A stretch of DNA of 64,000 nt from Arenicola marina. Lineage: Eukaryota; Annelida; Polychaeta; Arenicolidae. The DNA is taken from NCBI GenBank assembly GCA_964019135.1, contig OZ025255.1, positions 62,001 to 126,000 of the forward strand, written 5' to 3'. The notes below the pieces were generated by a model. The model saw only the letters and a list, made by a program, of their open reading frames with translations, made no database searches and was not told where the DNA came from. The position numbers and the translations under genes were made by a program. Below, one piece after another: positions 50,401 through 63,300 of the stretch; positions within the stretch are counted from its first letter, which is position 1; each line of letters starts with the position of its first letter.

Positions 50401-50970
50401 TTCCGCCGGGTGAAGGCGGGGATGTTCCGCCGGGTGAAGGCGGGGATGTTCCGCCGGGTAAAGGCGGGGGTGTTCCGCCGGGTGAAGGCGGGGATGTTCC
50501 GCCGGGTGAAGGCGGGGATGTTCCGGCGGGTGAAGGCGGGGGTGTTCCGCCGGGTGAAGGCGGGGGTGTTCCGCCGGGTGAAGGCGGGGATGTTCCGGCG
50601 GGTGAAGGCGGGGATGTTCCGGCGGGTGAAGGCGGGCGTGTTCCGCCGGGTGAAGGCCGGGATGTTCCGCCGGGTGAAGGCGGGGATGTTCCGGAGGGTG
50701 AAGGCGGGGGTGTTCCGCCGGGTGAAGGCGGGGGTATTCCGCCGGGTGAAGGCGGGGATGTTCCGCCGGGTGAAGGCGGGGATGTTCCGCCGGGTAAAGG
50801 CAGGGGTGTTCCGCCGGGTGAAGGCGGGGGTGTTCCGCCGGGTAAAGGCGGGGATGTTCCGGCGGGTGAAGGCGGGGGTGTTCCGCCGGGTGAAGGCGGG
50901 GGTGTTCCGCCGGGTGAAGGCGGGGATGTTCCGCCGGGTGAAGGCGGGGATGTTCCGGCGGGTGAAGGCG
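41490..50970. repeat. 9,503-bp higher-order repeat, copy 2
   Basis: Tandem copy of 31,990-41,489. Near its end the offset drops to 9,479 bp: the CCGGTGGG unit at 40,876 matches 50,355, because one 24-bp unit has been lost. Scattered substitutions separate the copies, for example GGGCGAAGG against GGGTGAAGG near 32,508 and GATTTTCC against GATGTTCC near 42,550. The few differences indicate a recent duplication or strong homogenisation. After about 50,970 the match fails. Confidence 0.9.
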
Positions 50971-52089
50971 GGGGTGTTCCGCCGGGTGAAGGCGGGGGTG
51001 TTCCGCCGGGTGAAGGCGGGGGTGTTCCGCCGGGTAAAGGCGGGGATGTTCCGGCGGGTGAAGGCGGGGATGTTCCGCCGGGTGAAGGCGGGGATGTTCC
51101 GCCGGGTGAAGGCGGGGATGTTCCGCCGGGTAAAGGCAGGGGTGTTCCGCCGGGTGAAGGCGGGGATGTTCCGCCCTGTGAAGGCGGGGATGTTCCGGCG
51201 GGTGAAGGCGGGGGTGTTCCGCCGGGTGAAGGCGGGGATGTTCCGGCGGGTGAAGGCGGGAGTGTTCCGCCGGGTGACGGCGGGGATGTTCCGCCGGGTG
51301 AAGGCGGGGATGTTCCGCCGGGTGAAGGCGAGGGTGTTCAGCCGGGTTAAGGCGGGGGTGTTCCGCCGGGTGAAGGCGGGGATGTTCCGCCGGGTGAAGG
51401 CGGGGATGTTCCGGCGGGTGAAGGCGGGGGTGTTCCGCCGGGTGAAGGCGGGGGTGTTCCGCCGGGTGAAGGCGGGGGTGTTCCGCCGCGTAAAGGCGGG
51501 GATGTTCCGGCGGGTGAAGGCGGGGATGTTCCGCCGGGTGAAGGCGGGGATGTTCCGCAGGGTGAAGGCGGGGATGTTCCGCCGGGTGAAGGCGGGGATG
51601 TTCCGCCGGGTAAAGGCAGGGGTGTTCCGCCGGGTGAAGGCGGGGGTGTTCCGCCGGGTGAAGGCGGGGATGTTCCGCCGGGTGAAGGCGGGGATGTTCC
51701 GCCGGGTGAAGGCGGGGATGTTCCGCCGGGTAAAGTCGGGGGTGTTCCGGCGGGTGAAGGCGGGGGTGTTCCGCCGGGTGAAGGCGGGGATGTTCCGCCG
51801 GGTGAAGGCGGGGGTGTTCCGCCGGGTAAAGGCGGGGATGTTCCGGCGGGTGAAGGCGGGGATGTTCCGCCGGGTGAAGGCGGGGATGTTCCGCCGGGTG
51901 AAGGCGGGGATGTTCCGCCGGGTAACGGCAGGGGTGTTCCGCCAGGTGAAGGCGGGGATGTTCCGCCCTGTAAAGGCGGGGATGTTCCGGCGGGTGAAGG
52001 CGGGGGTGTTCCGCCGGGTGAAGGCGGGGGTCTGCCGCCGGGTGAAGGCGGGGATGTTCCGGCGGGTGAAGGCTGGGGTGTTCCGCGGG

Positions 52090-55000
52090 TAAAGGCGTTG
52101 ATGTTCCGCCGGGTGAAGGCGGGGATGTTCCGCAGGGTGAAGGCGGGGATGTTCCGCCGGGTGAAGGCGGGGATGTTCCGCCGGGTAAAGGCAGGGGTGT
52201 TCCGCCGGGTGAAGGCGGGGGTGTTCCGCCGGGTGAAGGCCGGGTGTTCCGCCGGGTGAAGGCGGGGATGTTCCGGCGGGTGAAGGCGGGGGTGTTCCGC
52301 CGGGTGAAGGCGGGGATTTTCCGCCGGGTGAAGGCGGGGATGTTCCGCCGGGTGAAGGCGAGGGTGTTCAGCCGGGTTAAGGCGGGGGTGTTCCGCCGGG
52401 TGAAGGCTGGGATGTTCCGCCGGGTGAAGGCGGGGGTGTTCCGCCGGGTGAAGGCGGGGGTGTTCCGCCGGGTAAAGGCGGGTATGTTCCGGCGGCTGAA
52501 GGCGGGGATGTTCCGCCGGGTGAAGGCGGGGATGTTCCGCAGGTTGAAGGCGGGGATGTTCCGCCGGGTGAAGGCGGGGATGTTCCGGCGGGTGAAGGCG
52601 GGCGTGTTCCGCCGGGTGAAGGCGGGGATGTTCCGCCCTGTGAAGGCAGGGATGTTCCGGCGGGTGAAGGCGGGGGTGTTCCGCCGGGTAAAGGCGGGGA
52701 TGTTCCGGCGGGTGAAGGCGGGGATGTTCCGGCGGGTGAAGGCGGGCGTGTTCCGCCGGGTGAAGGCGGGGATGTTCCGCTCTGTGAAGGCAGGGATGTT
52801 CCGGCGGGTGAATGCGGGGGTGTTCCGCCGGGTGAAGGCGGGATTCTTCCGCCGGGTGAAGGCGGGGATGTTCCGGCGAGTGAAGGCGGGCGTGTTCCGC
52901 CGGGTGAAGGCGGGGATGTTCCGCCCTGTGAAGGCAGGGATGTTCCGGCGGGTGAAGGCGGGGGTGTTCCGCCGGGTGAAGGCGGGGGTCTTCCGCCGGG
53001 TGAAGGCGGGGATGTTCCGGCGGGTGAAGGCGGGGGTGTTCCGCCGGGTAAAGGCGGGGATGTTCCGCCGGGTGAAGGCGGGGGTGTTCCCCCGGGTGAA
53101 GGCCGGGGTGTTCCGCCGGGTGAAGGCGGGGATGTTCCGGCGGGTGAAGGCGGGAGTGTTCCGCCGGGTGAAGGCGGGGATGTTCCGCCGGGTGAAGGCG
53201 GGGATGTTCCGCCGGGTGAAGGCGGGGGTGTTCAGCCGGGTTAAGGCGGGGGTGTTCCGCCGGGTGAAGGCGGGGATGTTCCGCAGGGTGAAGGCGGGGA
53301 TGTTCCGCCAGGTGAAGGCGGGGATGTTCCGCCGGGTAAAGGCAGGGGTGTTCCGCCGGGTGAAGGCGGGGGTGTTCCGCCGGGTGAAGGCGGGGATGTT
53401 CCGCCGGGTGAAGGCGGGGATGTTCCGGCGGGTGAAGGCGGGGGTGTTCCGCCGGGTGAAGGCGGAGATGTTCCGCCGGGTAAAGGCGGGGGTGTTCCGC
53501 CGGGTGAAGGCGGGGATGTTCCGCCGGGTGAAGGCGGGGATGTTCCGGCGGGTGAAGGCGGGGGTGTTCCGCCGGGTGAAGGCGGGGATGCTCCGGCGGG
53601 TGAAGGCGGGGATGTTCCGCCGGGTGAAGGCGGGGATGTTCCGGCGGGTGAAGGCGGGGATGTTCCGCCGGGTGAAGGCCGGGGTGTTCCGCCGGGTGAA
53701 GGCGGGGATGTTCCGCCGGGTGAAGGCGGGGTGTTCCGGCGGGTGAAGGCGGGGGGTGTTCCGCCGGGTGAAGGCGGGGATGTTCCGCCGGGTGAAGGCG
53801 GGGATGTTCCGCCGGGTGAAGGCGGGGATGTTCCGGCGGGTGAAGGCGGGGGTGTTCCGCCGGGTGAAGGCGGGGGTGTTCCGCCGGGTGAAGGCGGGGA
53901 TGTTCCGCCGGGTAAAGGCGGGGATGTTCCGGCGGGTGAAGGCGGGGGTGTTCCGCCGGGTGAAGGCGGGGATGTTCCGCCGGGTGAAGGCGGGGATGTT
54001 CCGCCGGGTGAAGGCGGGGATGTTCCGCCGGGTAAAGGCGGGGGTGTTCCGCCGGGTGAAGGCGGGGATGTTCCGCCGGGTGAAGGCGGGGATGTTCCGC
54101 CGGGTGAAGGCGGGGATGTTCCGGCGGGTGAAGGCGGGGGTGTTCCGCCGGGTGAAGGCGGGGATGTTCCGGCGGGTGAAGGCGGGAGTGTTCCCCCGGG
54201 TGAAGGCGGGGATGTTCCGCCGGGTGAAGGCGGGGATGTTCCGCCGGGTGAAGGCGGGGGTGTTCAGCCGGGTTAAGGCGGGGGTGTTCCGCCGGGTGAA
54301 GGCGGGGATGTTCCGCAGGGTGAAGGCGGGGATGTTCCGCCGGGTAAAGGCAGGGGTGTTCCGCCGGGTAAAGGCAGGGGTGTTCCGCCGGGTGAAGGCG
54401 GGGATGTTCCGGCGGGTGAAGGCGGGGGTGTTCCGCCGGGTGAAGGCGGGGATGTTCCGGCGGGTGAAGGCGGGAGTGTTCCGCCGGGTGACGGCGGGGA
54501 TGTTCCGCCGGGTGAAGGCGGGGATGTTCCGCCGGGTGAAGGCGAGGGTGTTCAGCCGGGTTAAGGCGGGGGTGTTCCGCCGGGTGAAGGCGGGGATGTT
54601 CCGCCGGGTGAAGGCGGGGATGTTCCGGCGGGTGAAGGCGGGGGTGTTCCGCCGGGTGAAGGCGGGGGTGTTCCGCCGGGTGAAGGCGGGGGTGTTCCGC
54701 CGCGTAAAGGCGGGGATGTTCCGGCGGGTGAAGGCGGGGATGTTCCGCCGGGTGAAGGCGGGGATGTTCCGCAGGGTGAAGGCGGGGATGTTCCGCCGGG
54801 TGAAGGCGGGGATGTTCCGCCGGGTAAAGGCAGGGGTGTTCCGCCGGGTGAAGGCGGGGGTGTTCCGCCGGGTGAAGGCGGGGATGTTCCGCCGGGTGAA
54901 GGCGGGGATGTTCCGCCGGGTGAAGGCGGGGATGTTCCGCCGGGTAAAGGCGGGGGTGTTCCGCCGGGTGAAGGCGGGGATGTTCCGCCGGGTGAAGGCG

Positions 55001-56193
55001 GGGATGTTCCGCCGGGTGAAGGCGGGGATGTTCCGCCGGGTGAAGGCGGGGATGTTCCGCCGGGTAAAGGCGGGGGTGTTCCGCCGGGTGAAGGCGGGGA
55101 TGTTCCGCCGGGTGAAGGCGGGGATGTTCCGCCGGGTGAAGGCGGGGATGTTCCGGCGGGTGAAGGCGGGGGTGTTCCGCCGGGTGAAGGCGGGGATGTT
55201 CCGCCGGGTAAAGGCGGGGGTGTTCCGCCGGGTGAAGGCGGGGATGTTCCGGCGGGTGAAGGCGGGGATGTTCCGCCGGGTGAAGGCGGGGATGTTCCGC
55301 CGGGTGAAGACGGGGATGTTCCGCCGGGTGAAGGCGGGGATGTTCCGGCGGGTGAAGGCGGGCGTGTTCCGCCGGGTGAAGGCTGGCATGTTCCGCCGGG
55401 TGAAGGCGGGGATGTTCCGGCGGGTGAAGGCGGGGGTGTTCCGCCGGGTGAAGGCGGGGGTGTTCCGCCGGGTGAAGGCGGGGATGTTCCGCCGGGTGAA
55501 GGCGGGGAGGTTCCGGCGGGTGAAGGCGGGGGTGTTCCGGCGGGTAAAGGCGGGGAGGTTCCTCCGGGTGAAGGCGGGGGTGTTCCGCCGGGTAAAGGCG
55601 GGGATGTGCCGCCGGGTGAAGGCGGGGGTGTTCCGCCGGGTGAAGGCGGGGGTGTTCCGCCGGGTAAAGGCAGGGGTGTTCCGCCGGGTGAAGGCGGGGG
55701 TGTTCCGCCGGGTGAAGGCGGGGATGTTCCGCCGGGTGAAGGCGGGGATGTTCCGCCGGGTGAAGGCGGGGATGTTCCGCCGGGTAAAGGCGGGGGTGTT
55801 CCGCCGGGTGAAGGCGGGGATGTTCCGCCGGGTGAAGGCGGGGATGTTCCGGCGGGTGAAGGCGGGGGTGTTCCGCCGGGTGAAGGCGGGGATGTTCCGC
55901 CGGGTGAAGGCGGGGGTGTTCCGCCGGGTAAAGGCGGGGATGTTCCGGCGGGTGAAGGCGGGGATGTTCCGCCGGGTGAAGGCGGGGATGTTCCGCCGGG
56001 TGAAGGCGGGGATGTTCCGCCGGGTAAAGGCAGGGGTGTTCCGCCAGGTGAAGGCGGGGATGTTCCGCCCTGTGAAGGCGGGGATGTTCCGGCGGGTGAA
56101 GGCGGGGGTGTTCCGCCGGGTGAAGGCGGGGGTCTGCCGCCGGGTGAAGGCGGGGATGTTCCGGCGGGTGAAGGCGGGGGTGTTCCGCGGGTA
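52090..56193. repeat. ~4.1-kb higher-order repeat, copy 1
   Basis: Offset to the next copy is 4,102 bp at the left (CGGGTGTTCC unit 52,241 to 56,343) and 4,125-4,126 bp further right (GTGTTCCGGC at 53,731 to 57,857; GGTTAAGG 54,274 to 58,399 and 54,562 to 58,687; GGCTGGCATG 55,389 region to 59,514). It is bounded by the 23-bp unit TTCCGCGGGTAAAGG at about 52,085 and 56,188. A local +1 base at about 53,751 offsets a -1 base at about 53,731. Confidence 0.88.
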
Positions 56194-59100
56194 AAGGCGG
56201 GGATGTTCCGCCGGGTGAAGGCGGGGATGTTCCGCAGGGTGAAGGCGGGGATGTTCCGCCGGGTGAAGGCGGGGATGTTCCGCCGGGTAAAGGCAGGGGT
56301 GTTCCGCCGGGTGAAGGCGGGGGTGTTCCGCCGGGTGAAGGCCGGGTGTTCCGCCGGGTGAAGGCGGGGATGTTCCGGCGGGTGAAGGCGGGAGTGTTCC
56401 GCCGGGTGAAGGCGGGGATGTTCCGCCGGGTGAAGGCGGGGATGTTCCGCCGGGTGAAGGCGAGGGTGTTCAGCCGGGTTAAGGCGGGGGTGTTCCGCCG
56501 GGTGAAGGCTGGGATGTTCCGCCGGGTGAAGGCGGGGGTGTTCCGCCGGGTGAAGGCGGGGGTGTTCCGCCGGGTAAAGGCGGGTATGTTCCGGCGGGTG
56601 AAGGCGGGGATGTTCCGCCGGGTGAAGGCGGGGATGTTCCGCAGGGTGAAGGCGGGGATGTTCCGCCGGGTGAAGGCGGGGATGTTCCGGCGGGTGAAGG
56701 CGGGCGTGTTCCGCCGGGTGAAGGCGGGGATGTTCCGCCCTGTGAAGGCAGGGATGTTCCGGCGGGTGAAGGCGGGGGTGTTCCGCCGGGTGAAGGCGGG
56801 GATGTTCCGACGGGTGAAGGCGGGGATGTTCCGGCGGGTGAAGGCGGGCGTGTTCCGCCGGGTGAAGGCGGGGATGTTCCGCCCTGTGAAGGCAGGGATG
56901 TTCCGGCGGGTGAATGCGGGGGTGTTCCGCCGGGTGAAGGCGGGGGTCTTCCGCCGGGTGAAGGCGGGGATGTTCCGGCGGGTGAAGGCGGGCGTGTTCC
57001 GCCGGGTGAAGGCGGGGATGTTCCGCCCTGTGAAGGCAGGGATGTTCCGGCGGGTGAAGGCGGGGGTGTTCCGCCGGGTGAAGGCGGGGGTCTTCCGCCG
57101 GGTGAAGGCGGGGATATTCCGCCGGGTGAAGACGGGGATGTTCCGGCGGGTGAAGGCGAGGGTGTTCCGCCGGGTAAAGGCGGGGATGTTCCGCCGGGTG
57201 AAGGCGGGGGTGTTCCCCCGGGTGAAGGCCGGGGTGTTCCGCCGGGTGAAGGCGGGGATGTTCCGGCGGGTGAAGGCGGGAGTGTTCCGCCGGGTGAAGG
57301 CGGGGATGTTCCGCCGGGTGAAGGCGGGGATGTTCCGCCGGGTGAAGGCGGGGGTGTTCAGCCGGGTTAAGGCGGGGGTGTTCCGCCGGGTGAAGGCGGG
57401 GATGTTCCGCAGGGTGAAGGCGGGGATGTTCCGCCAGGTGAAGGCGGGGATGTTCCGCCGGGTAAAGGCAGGGGTGTTCCGCCGGGTGAAGGCGGGGGTG
57501 TTCCGCCGGGTGAAGGCGGGGATGTTCCGCCGGGTGAAGGCGGGGATGTTCCGGCGGGTGAAGGCGGGGGTGTTCCGCCGGGTGAAGGCGGAGATGTTCC
57601 GCCGGGTAAAGGCGGGGGTGTTCCGCCGGGTGAAGGCGGGGATGTTCCGCCGGGTGAAGGCGGGGATGTTCCGGCGGGTGAAAGCGGGGGTGTTCCGCCG
57701 GGTGAAGGCGGGGATGCTCCGGCGGGTGAAGGCGGGGATGTTCCGCCGGGTGAAGGCGGGGATGTTCCGGCGGGTGAAGGCGGGGATGTTCCGCCGGGTG
57801 AAGGCCGGGGTGTTCCGCCGGGTGAAGGCGGGGATGTTCCGCCGGGTGAAGGCGGGGTGTTCCGGCGGGTGAAGGCGGGGGTGTTCCGCCGGGTGAAGGC
57901 GGGGATGTTCCGCCGGGTGAAGGCGGGGATGTTCCGCCGGGTGAAGGCGGGGATATTCCGGCGGGTGAAGGCGGGGGTGTTCCGCCGAGTGAAGGCGGGG
58001 GTGTTCCGCCGGGTGAAGGCGGGGATGTTCCGCCGGGTAAAGGCGGGGATGTTCCGGCGGGTGAAGGCGGGGGTGTTCCGCCGGGTGAAGGCGGGGATGT
58101 TCCGCCGGGTGAAGGCAGGGATGTTCCGCCGGGTGAAGGCGGGGATGTTCCGCCGGGTAAAGGCGGGGGTGTTCCGCCGGGTGAAGGCGGGGATGTTCCG
58201 CCGGGTGAAGGCGGGGATGTTCCGCCGGGTGAAGGCGGGGATGTTCCGGCGGGTGAAGGCGGGGGTGTTCCGCCGGGTGAAGGCGGGGATGTTCCGGCGG
58301 GTGAAGGCGGGAGTGTTCCCCCGGGTGAAGGCGGGGATGTTCCGCCGGGTGAAGGCGGGGATGTTCCGCCGGGTGAAGGCGGGGGTGTTCAGCCGGGTTA
58401 AGGCGGGGGTGTTCCGCCGGGTGAAGGCGGGGATGTTCCGCAGGGTGAAGGCGGGGATGTTCCGCCGGGTAAAGGCAGGGGTGTTCCGCCGGGTAAAGGC
58501 AGGGGTGTTCCGCCGGGTGAAGGCGGGGATGTTCCGGCGGGTGAAGGCGGGGGTGTTCCGCCGGGTGAAGGCGGGGATGTTCCGGCGGGTGAAGGCGGGA
58601 GTGTTCCGCCGGGTGACGGCGGGGATGTTCCGCCGGGTGAAGGCGGGGATGTTCCGCCGGGTGAAGGCGAGGGTGTTCAGCCGGGTTAAGGCGGGGGTGT
58701 TCCGCCGGGTGAAGGCGGGGATGTTCCGCCGGGTGAAGGCGGGGATGTTCCGGCGGGTGAAGGCGGGGGTGTTCCGCCGGGTGAAGGCGGGGGTGTTCCG
58801 CCGGGTGAAGGCGGGGGTGTTCCGCCGCGTAAAGGCGGGGATGTTCCGGCGGGTGAAGGCGGGGATGTTCCGCCGGGTGAAGGCGGGGATGTTCCGCAGG
58901 GTGAAGGCGGGGATGTTCCGCCGGGTGAAGGCGGGGATGTTCCGCCGGGTAAAGGCAGGGGTGTTCCGCCGGGTGAAGGCGGGGGTGTTCCGCCGGGTGA
59001 AGGCGGGGATGTTCCGCCGGGTGAAGGCGGGGATGTTCCGCCGGGTGAAGGCGGGGATGTTCCGCCGGGTAAAGGCGGGGGTGTTCCGCCGGGTGAAGGC

Positions 59101-60318
59101 GGGGATGTTCCGCCGGGTGAAGGCGGGGATGTTCCGCCGGGTGAAGGCGGGGATGTTCCGCCGGGTGAAGGCGGGGATGTTCCGCCGGGTAAAGGCGGGG
59201 GTGTTCCGCCGGGTGAAGGCGGGGATGTTCCGCCGGGTGAAGGCGGGGATGTTCCGCCGGGTGAAGGCGGGGATGTTCCGGCGGGTGAAGGCGGGGGTGT
59301 TCCGCCGGGTGAAGGCGGGGATGTTCCGCCGGGTAAAGGCGGGGGTGTTCCGCCGGGTGAAGGCGGGGATGTTCCGGCGGGTGAAGGCGGGGATGTTCCG
59401 CCGGGTGAAGGCGGGGATGTTCCGCCGGGTGAAGACGGGGATGTTCCGCCGGGTGAAGGCGGGGATGTTCCGGCGGGTGAAGGCGGGCGTGTTCCGCCGG
59501 GTGAAGGCTGGCATGTTCCGCCGGGTGAAGGCGGGGATGTTCCGGCGGGTGAAGGCGGGGGTGTTCCGCCGGGTGAAGGCGGGGGTGTTCCGCCGGGTGA
59601 AGGCGGGGATGTTCCGCCGGGTGAAGGCGGGGAGGTTCCGGCGGGTGAAGGCGGGGGTGTTCCGGCGGGTAAAGGCGGGGAGGTTCCTCCGGGTGAAGGC
59701 GGGGGTGTTCCGCCGGGTAAAGGCGGGGATGTGCCGCCGGGTGAAGGCGGGGGTGTTCCGCCGGGTGAAGGCGGGGGTGTTCCGCCGGGTAAAGGCAGGG
59801 GTGTTCCGCCGGGTGAAGGCGGGGGTGTTCCGCCGGGTGAAGGCGGGGATGTTCCGCCGGGTGAAGGCGGGGATGTTCCGCCGGGTGAAGGCGGGGATGT
59901 TCCGCCGGGTAAAGGCGGGGGTGTTCCGCCGGGTGAAGGCGGGGATGTTCCGCCGGGTGAAGGCGGGGATGTTCCGGCGGGTGAAGGCGGGGGTGTTCCG
60001 CCGGGTGAAGGCGGGGATGTTCCGCCGGGTGAAGGCGGGGGTGTTCCGCCGGGTAAAGGCGGGGATGTTCCGGCGGGTGAAGGCGGGGATGTTCCGCCGG
60101 GTGAAGGCGGGGATGTTCCGCCGGGTGAAGGCGGGGATGTTCCGCCGGGTAAAGGCAGGGGTGTTCCGCCAGGTGAAGGCGGGGATGTTCCGCCCTGTGA
60201 AGGCGGGGATGTTCCGGCGGGTGAAGGCGGGGGTGTTCCGCCGGGTGAAGGCGGGGGTCTGCCGCCGGGTGAAGGCGGGGATGTTCCGGCGGGTGAAGGC
60301 GGGGGTGTTCCGCGGGTA
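56194..60318. repeat. ~4.1-kb higher-order repeat, copy 2
   Basis: Tandem copy of 52,090-56,193. It shares the phase-breaking units (about 56,344 and 57,857) and nearly all variant units. Differences include single substitutions and whole-unit changes, for example AAAGCGGGGG at about 57,680 and ATATTCC at about 57,953. The next copy begins at the TTCCGCGGGTAAAGG unit near 60,312. Confidence 0.88.
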
Positions 60319-63300
60319 AAGGCGGGGATGTTCCGCCGGGTGAAGGCGGGGATGTTCCGCAGGGTGAAGGCGGGGATGTTCCGCCGGGTGAAGGCGGGGA
60401 TGTTCCGCCGGGTAAAGGCAGGGGTGTTCCGCCGGGTGAAGGCGGGGGTGTTCCGCCGGGTGAAGGCCGGGTGTTCCGCCGGGTGAAGGCGGGGATGTTC
60501 CGGCGGGTGAAGGCGGGAGTGTTCCGCCGGGTGAAGGCGGGGATGTTCCGCCGGGTGAAGGCGGGGATGTTCCGCCGGGTGAAGGCGAGGGTGTTCAGCC
60601 GGGTTAAGGCGGGGGTGTTCCGCCGGGTGAAGGCTGGGATGTTCCGCCGGGTGAAGGCGGGGGTGTTCCGCCGGGTGAAGGCGGGGGTGTTCCGCCGGGT
60701 AAAGGCGGGTATGTTCCGGCGGGTGAAGGCGGGGATGTTCCGCCGGGTGAAGGCGGGGATGTTCCGCAGGGTGAAGGCGGGGATGTTCCGCCGGGTGAAG
60801 GCGGGGATGTTCCGGCGGGTGAAGGCGGGCGTGTTCCGCCGGGTGAAGGCGGGGATGTTCCGCCCTGTGAAGGCAGGGATGTTCCGGCGGGTGAAGGCGG
60901 GGGTGTTCCGCCGGGTGAAGGCGGGGATGTTCCGGCGGGTGAAGGCGGGGATGTTCCGGCGGGTGAAGGCGGGCGTGTTCCGCCGGGTGAAGGCGGGGAT
61001 GTTCCGCCCTGTGAAGGCAGGGATGTTCCGGCGGGTGAATGCGGGGGTGTTCCGCCGGGTGAAGGCGGGGGTCTTCCGCCGGGTGAAGGCGGGGATGTTC
61101 CGGCGGGTGAAGGCGGGCGTGTTCCGCCGGGTGAAGGCGGGGATGTTCCGCCCTGTGAAGGCAGGGATGTTCCGGCGGGTGAAGGCGGGGATATTCCGCC
61201 GGGTGAAGGCGGGGATGTTCCGGCGGGTGAAGGCGGGGGTGTTCCGCCGGGTAAAGGCGGGGATGTTCCGCCGGGTGAAGGCGGGGGTGTTCCCCCGGGT
61301 GAAGGCCGGGGTGTTCCGCCGGGTGAAGGCGGGGATGTTCCGGCGGGTGAAGGCGGGAGTGTTCCGCCGGGTGAAGGCGGGGATGTTCCGCCGGGTGAAG
61401 GCGGGGATGTTCCGCCGGGTGAAGGCGGGGGTGTTCAGCCGGGTTAAGGCGGGGGTGTTCCGCCGGGTGAAGGCGGTGATGTTCCGCAGGGTGAAGGCGG
61501 GGATGTTCCGCCAGGTGAAGGCGGGGATGTTCCGCCGGGTAAAGGCAGGGGTGTTCCGCCGGGTGAAGGCGGGGGTGTTCCGCCGGGTGAAGGCGGGGAT
61601 GATCCGCCGGGTGAAGGCGGGGATGTTCCGGCGGGTGAAGGCGGGGGTGTTCCGCCGGGTGAAGGCGGAGATGTTCCGCCGGGTAAAGGCGGGGGTGTTC
61701 CGCCGGGTGAAGGCGGGGATGTTCCGCCGGGTGAAGGCGGGGATGTTCCGGCGGGTGAAGGCGGGGGTGTTCCGCCGGGTGAAGGCGGGGATGCTCCGGC
61801 GGGTGAAGGCGGGGATGTTCCGCCGGGTGAAGGCGGGGATGTTCCGGCGGGTGAAGGCGGGGATGTTCCGCCGGGTGAAGGCCGGGGTGTTCCGCCGGGT
61901 GAAGGCGGGGATGTTCCGTGGGTGAAGGCGGGGTGTTCCGGCGGGTGAAGGCGGGGGTGTTCCGCCGGGTGAAGGCGGGGATGTTCCGCCGGGTGAAGGC
62001 GGGGATGTTCCGCCGGGTGAAGGCGGGGATGTTCCGGCGGGTGAAGGCGGGGGTGTTCCGCCGGGTGAAGGCGGGGGTGTTCCGCCGGGTGAAGGCGGGG
62101 ATGTTCCGCCGGGTAAAGGCGGGGATGTTCCGGCGGGTGAAGGCGGGGGTGTTCCGCCGGGTGAAGGCGGGGATGTTCCGCCGGGTGAAGGCGGGGATGT
62201 TCCGCCGGGTGAAGGCGGGGATGTTCCGCCGGGTAAAGGCGGGGGTGTTCCGCCGGGTGAAGGCGGGGATGTTCCGCCGGGTGAAGGCGGGGATGTTCCG
62301 CCGGGTGAAGGCGGGGATGTTCCGGCGGGTGAAGGCGGGGGTGTTCCGCCGGGTGAAGGCGGGGATGTTCCGGCGGGTGAAGGCGGGAGTGTTCCCCCGG
62401 GTGAAGGCGGGGATGTTCCGCCGGGTGAAGGCGGGGATGTTCCGCCGGGTGAAGGCGGGGGTGTTCAGCCGGGTTAAGGCGGGGGTGTTCCGCCGGGTGA
62501 AGGCGGGGATGTTCCGCAGGGTGAAGGCGGGGATGTTCCGCCGGGTGAAGGCGGGGATGTTCCGCCGGGTAAAGGCAGGGGTGTTCCGCCGGGTGAAGGC
62601 GGGGGTGTTCCGCCGGGTGAAGGCGGGGATGTTCCGCCGGGTGAAGGCGGGGATGTTCCGGCGGCAGAAGGCGGGGGTGTTCCGCCGGGTGAAGGCGGGG
62701 ATGTTCCGCCGGGTAAAGGCGGGGGTGTTCCGCCGGGTGAAGGCGGGGATGTTCCGCCGGGTGAAGGCGGGGATGTTCCGGCGGGTGAAGGCGGGGGTGT
62801 TCCGCCGGGTGAAGGCGGGGATGCTCCGGCGGGTGAAGGCGGGGATGTTCCGCCGGGTGAAGGCGGGGATGTTCCGGCGGGTGAAGGCGGGGATGTTCCG
62901 CCGGGTGAAGGCCGGGGTGTTCCGCCGGGTGAAGGCGGGGATGTTCCGCCGGGTGAAGGCGGGGTGTTCCGGCGGGTGAAGGCGGGGGTGTTCCGCCGGG
63001 TGAAGGCGGGGATGTTCCGCCGGGTGAAGGCGGGGATGTTCCGCCGGGTGAAGGCGGGGATGTTCCGGCGGGTGAAGGCGGGGGTGTTCCGCCGGGTGAA
63101 GGCGGGGGTGTTCCGCCGGGTGAAGGCGGGGATGTTCCGCCGGGTAAAGGCGGGGATGTTCCGGCGGGTGAAGGCGGGGGTGTTCCGCCGGGTGAAGGCG
63201 GGGATGTTCCGCCGGGTGAAGGCGGGGATGTTCCGCCGGGTGAAGGCGGGGATGTTCCGCCGGGTAAAGGCGGGGGTGTTCCGCCGGGTGAAGGCGGGGA

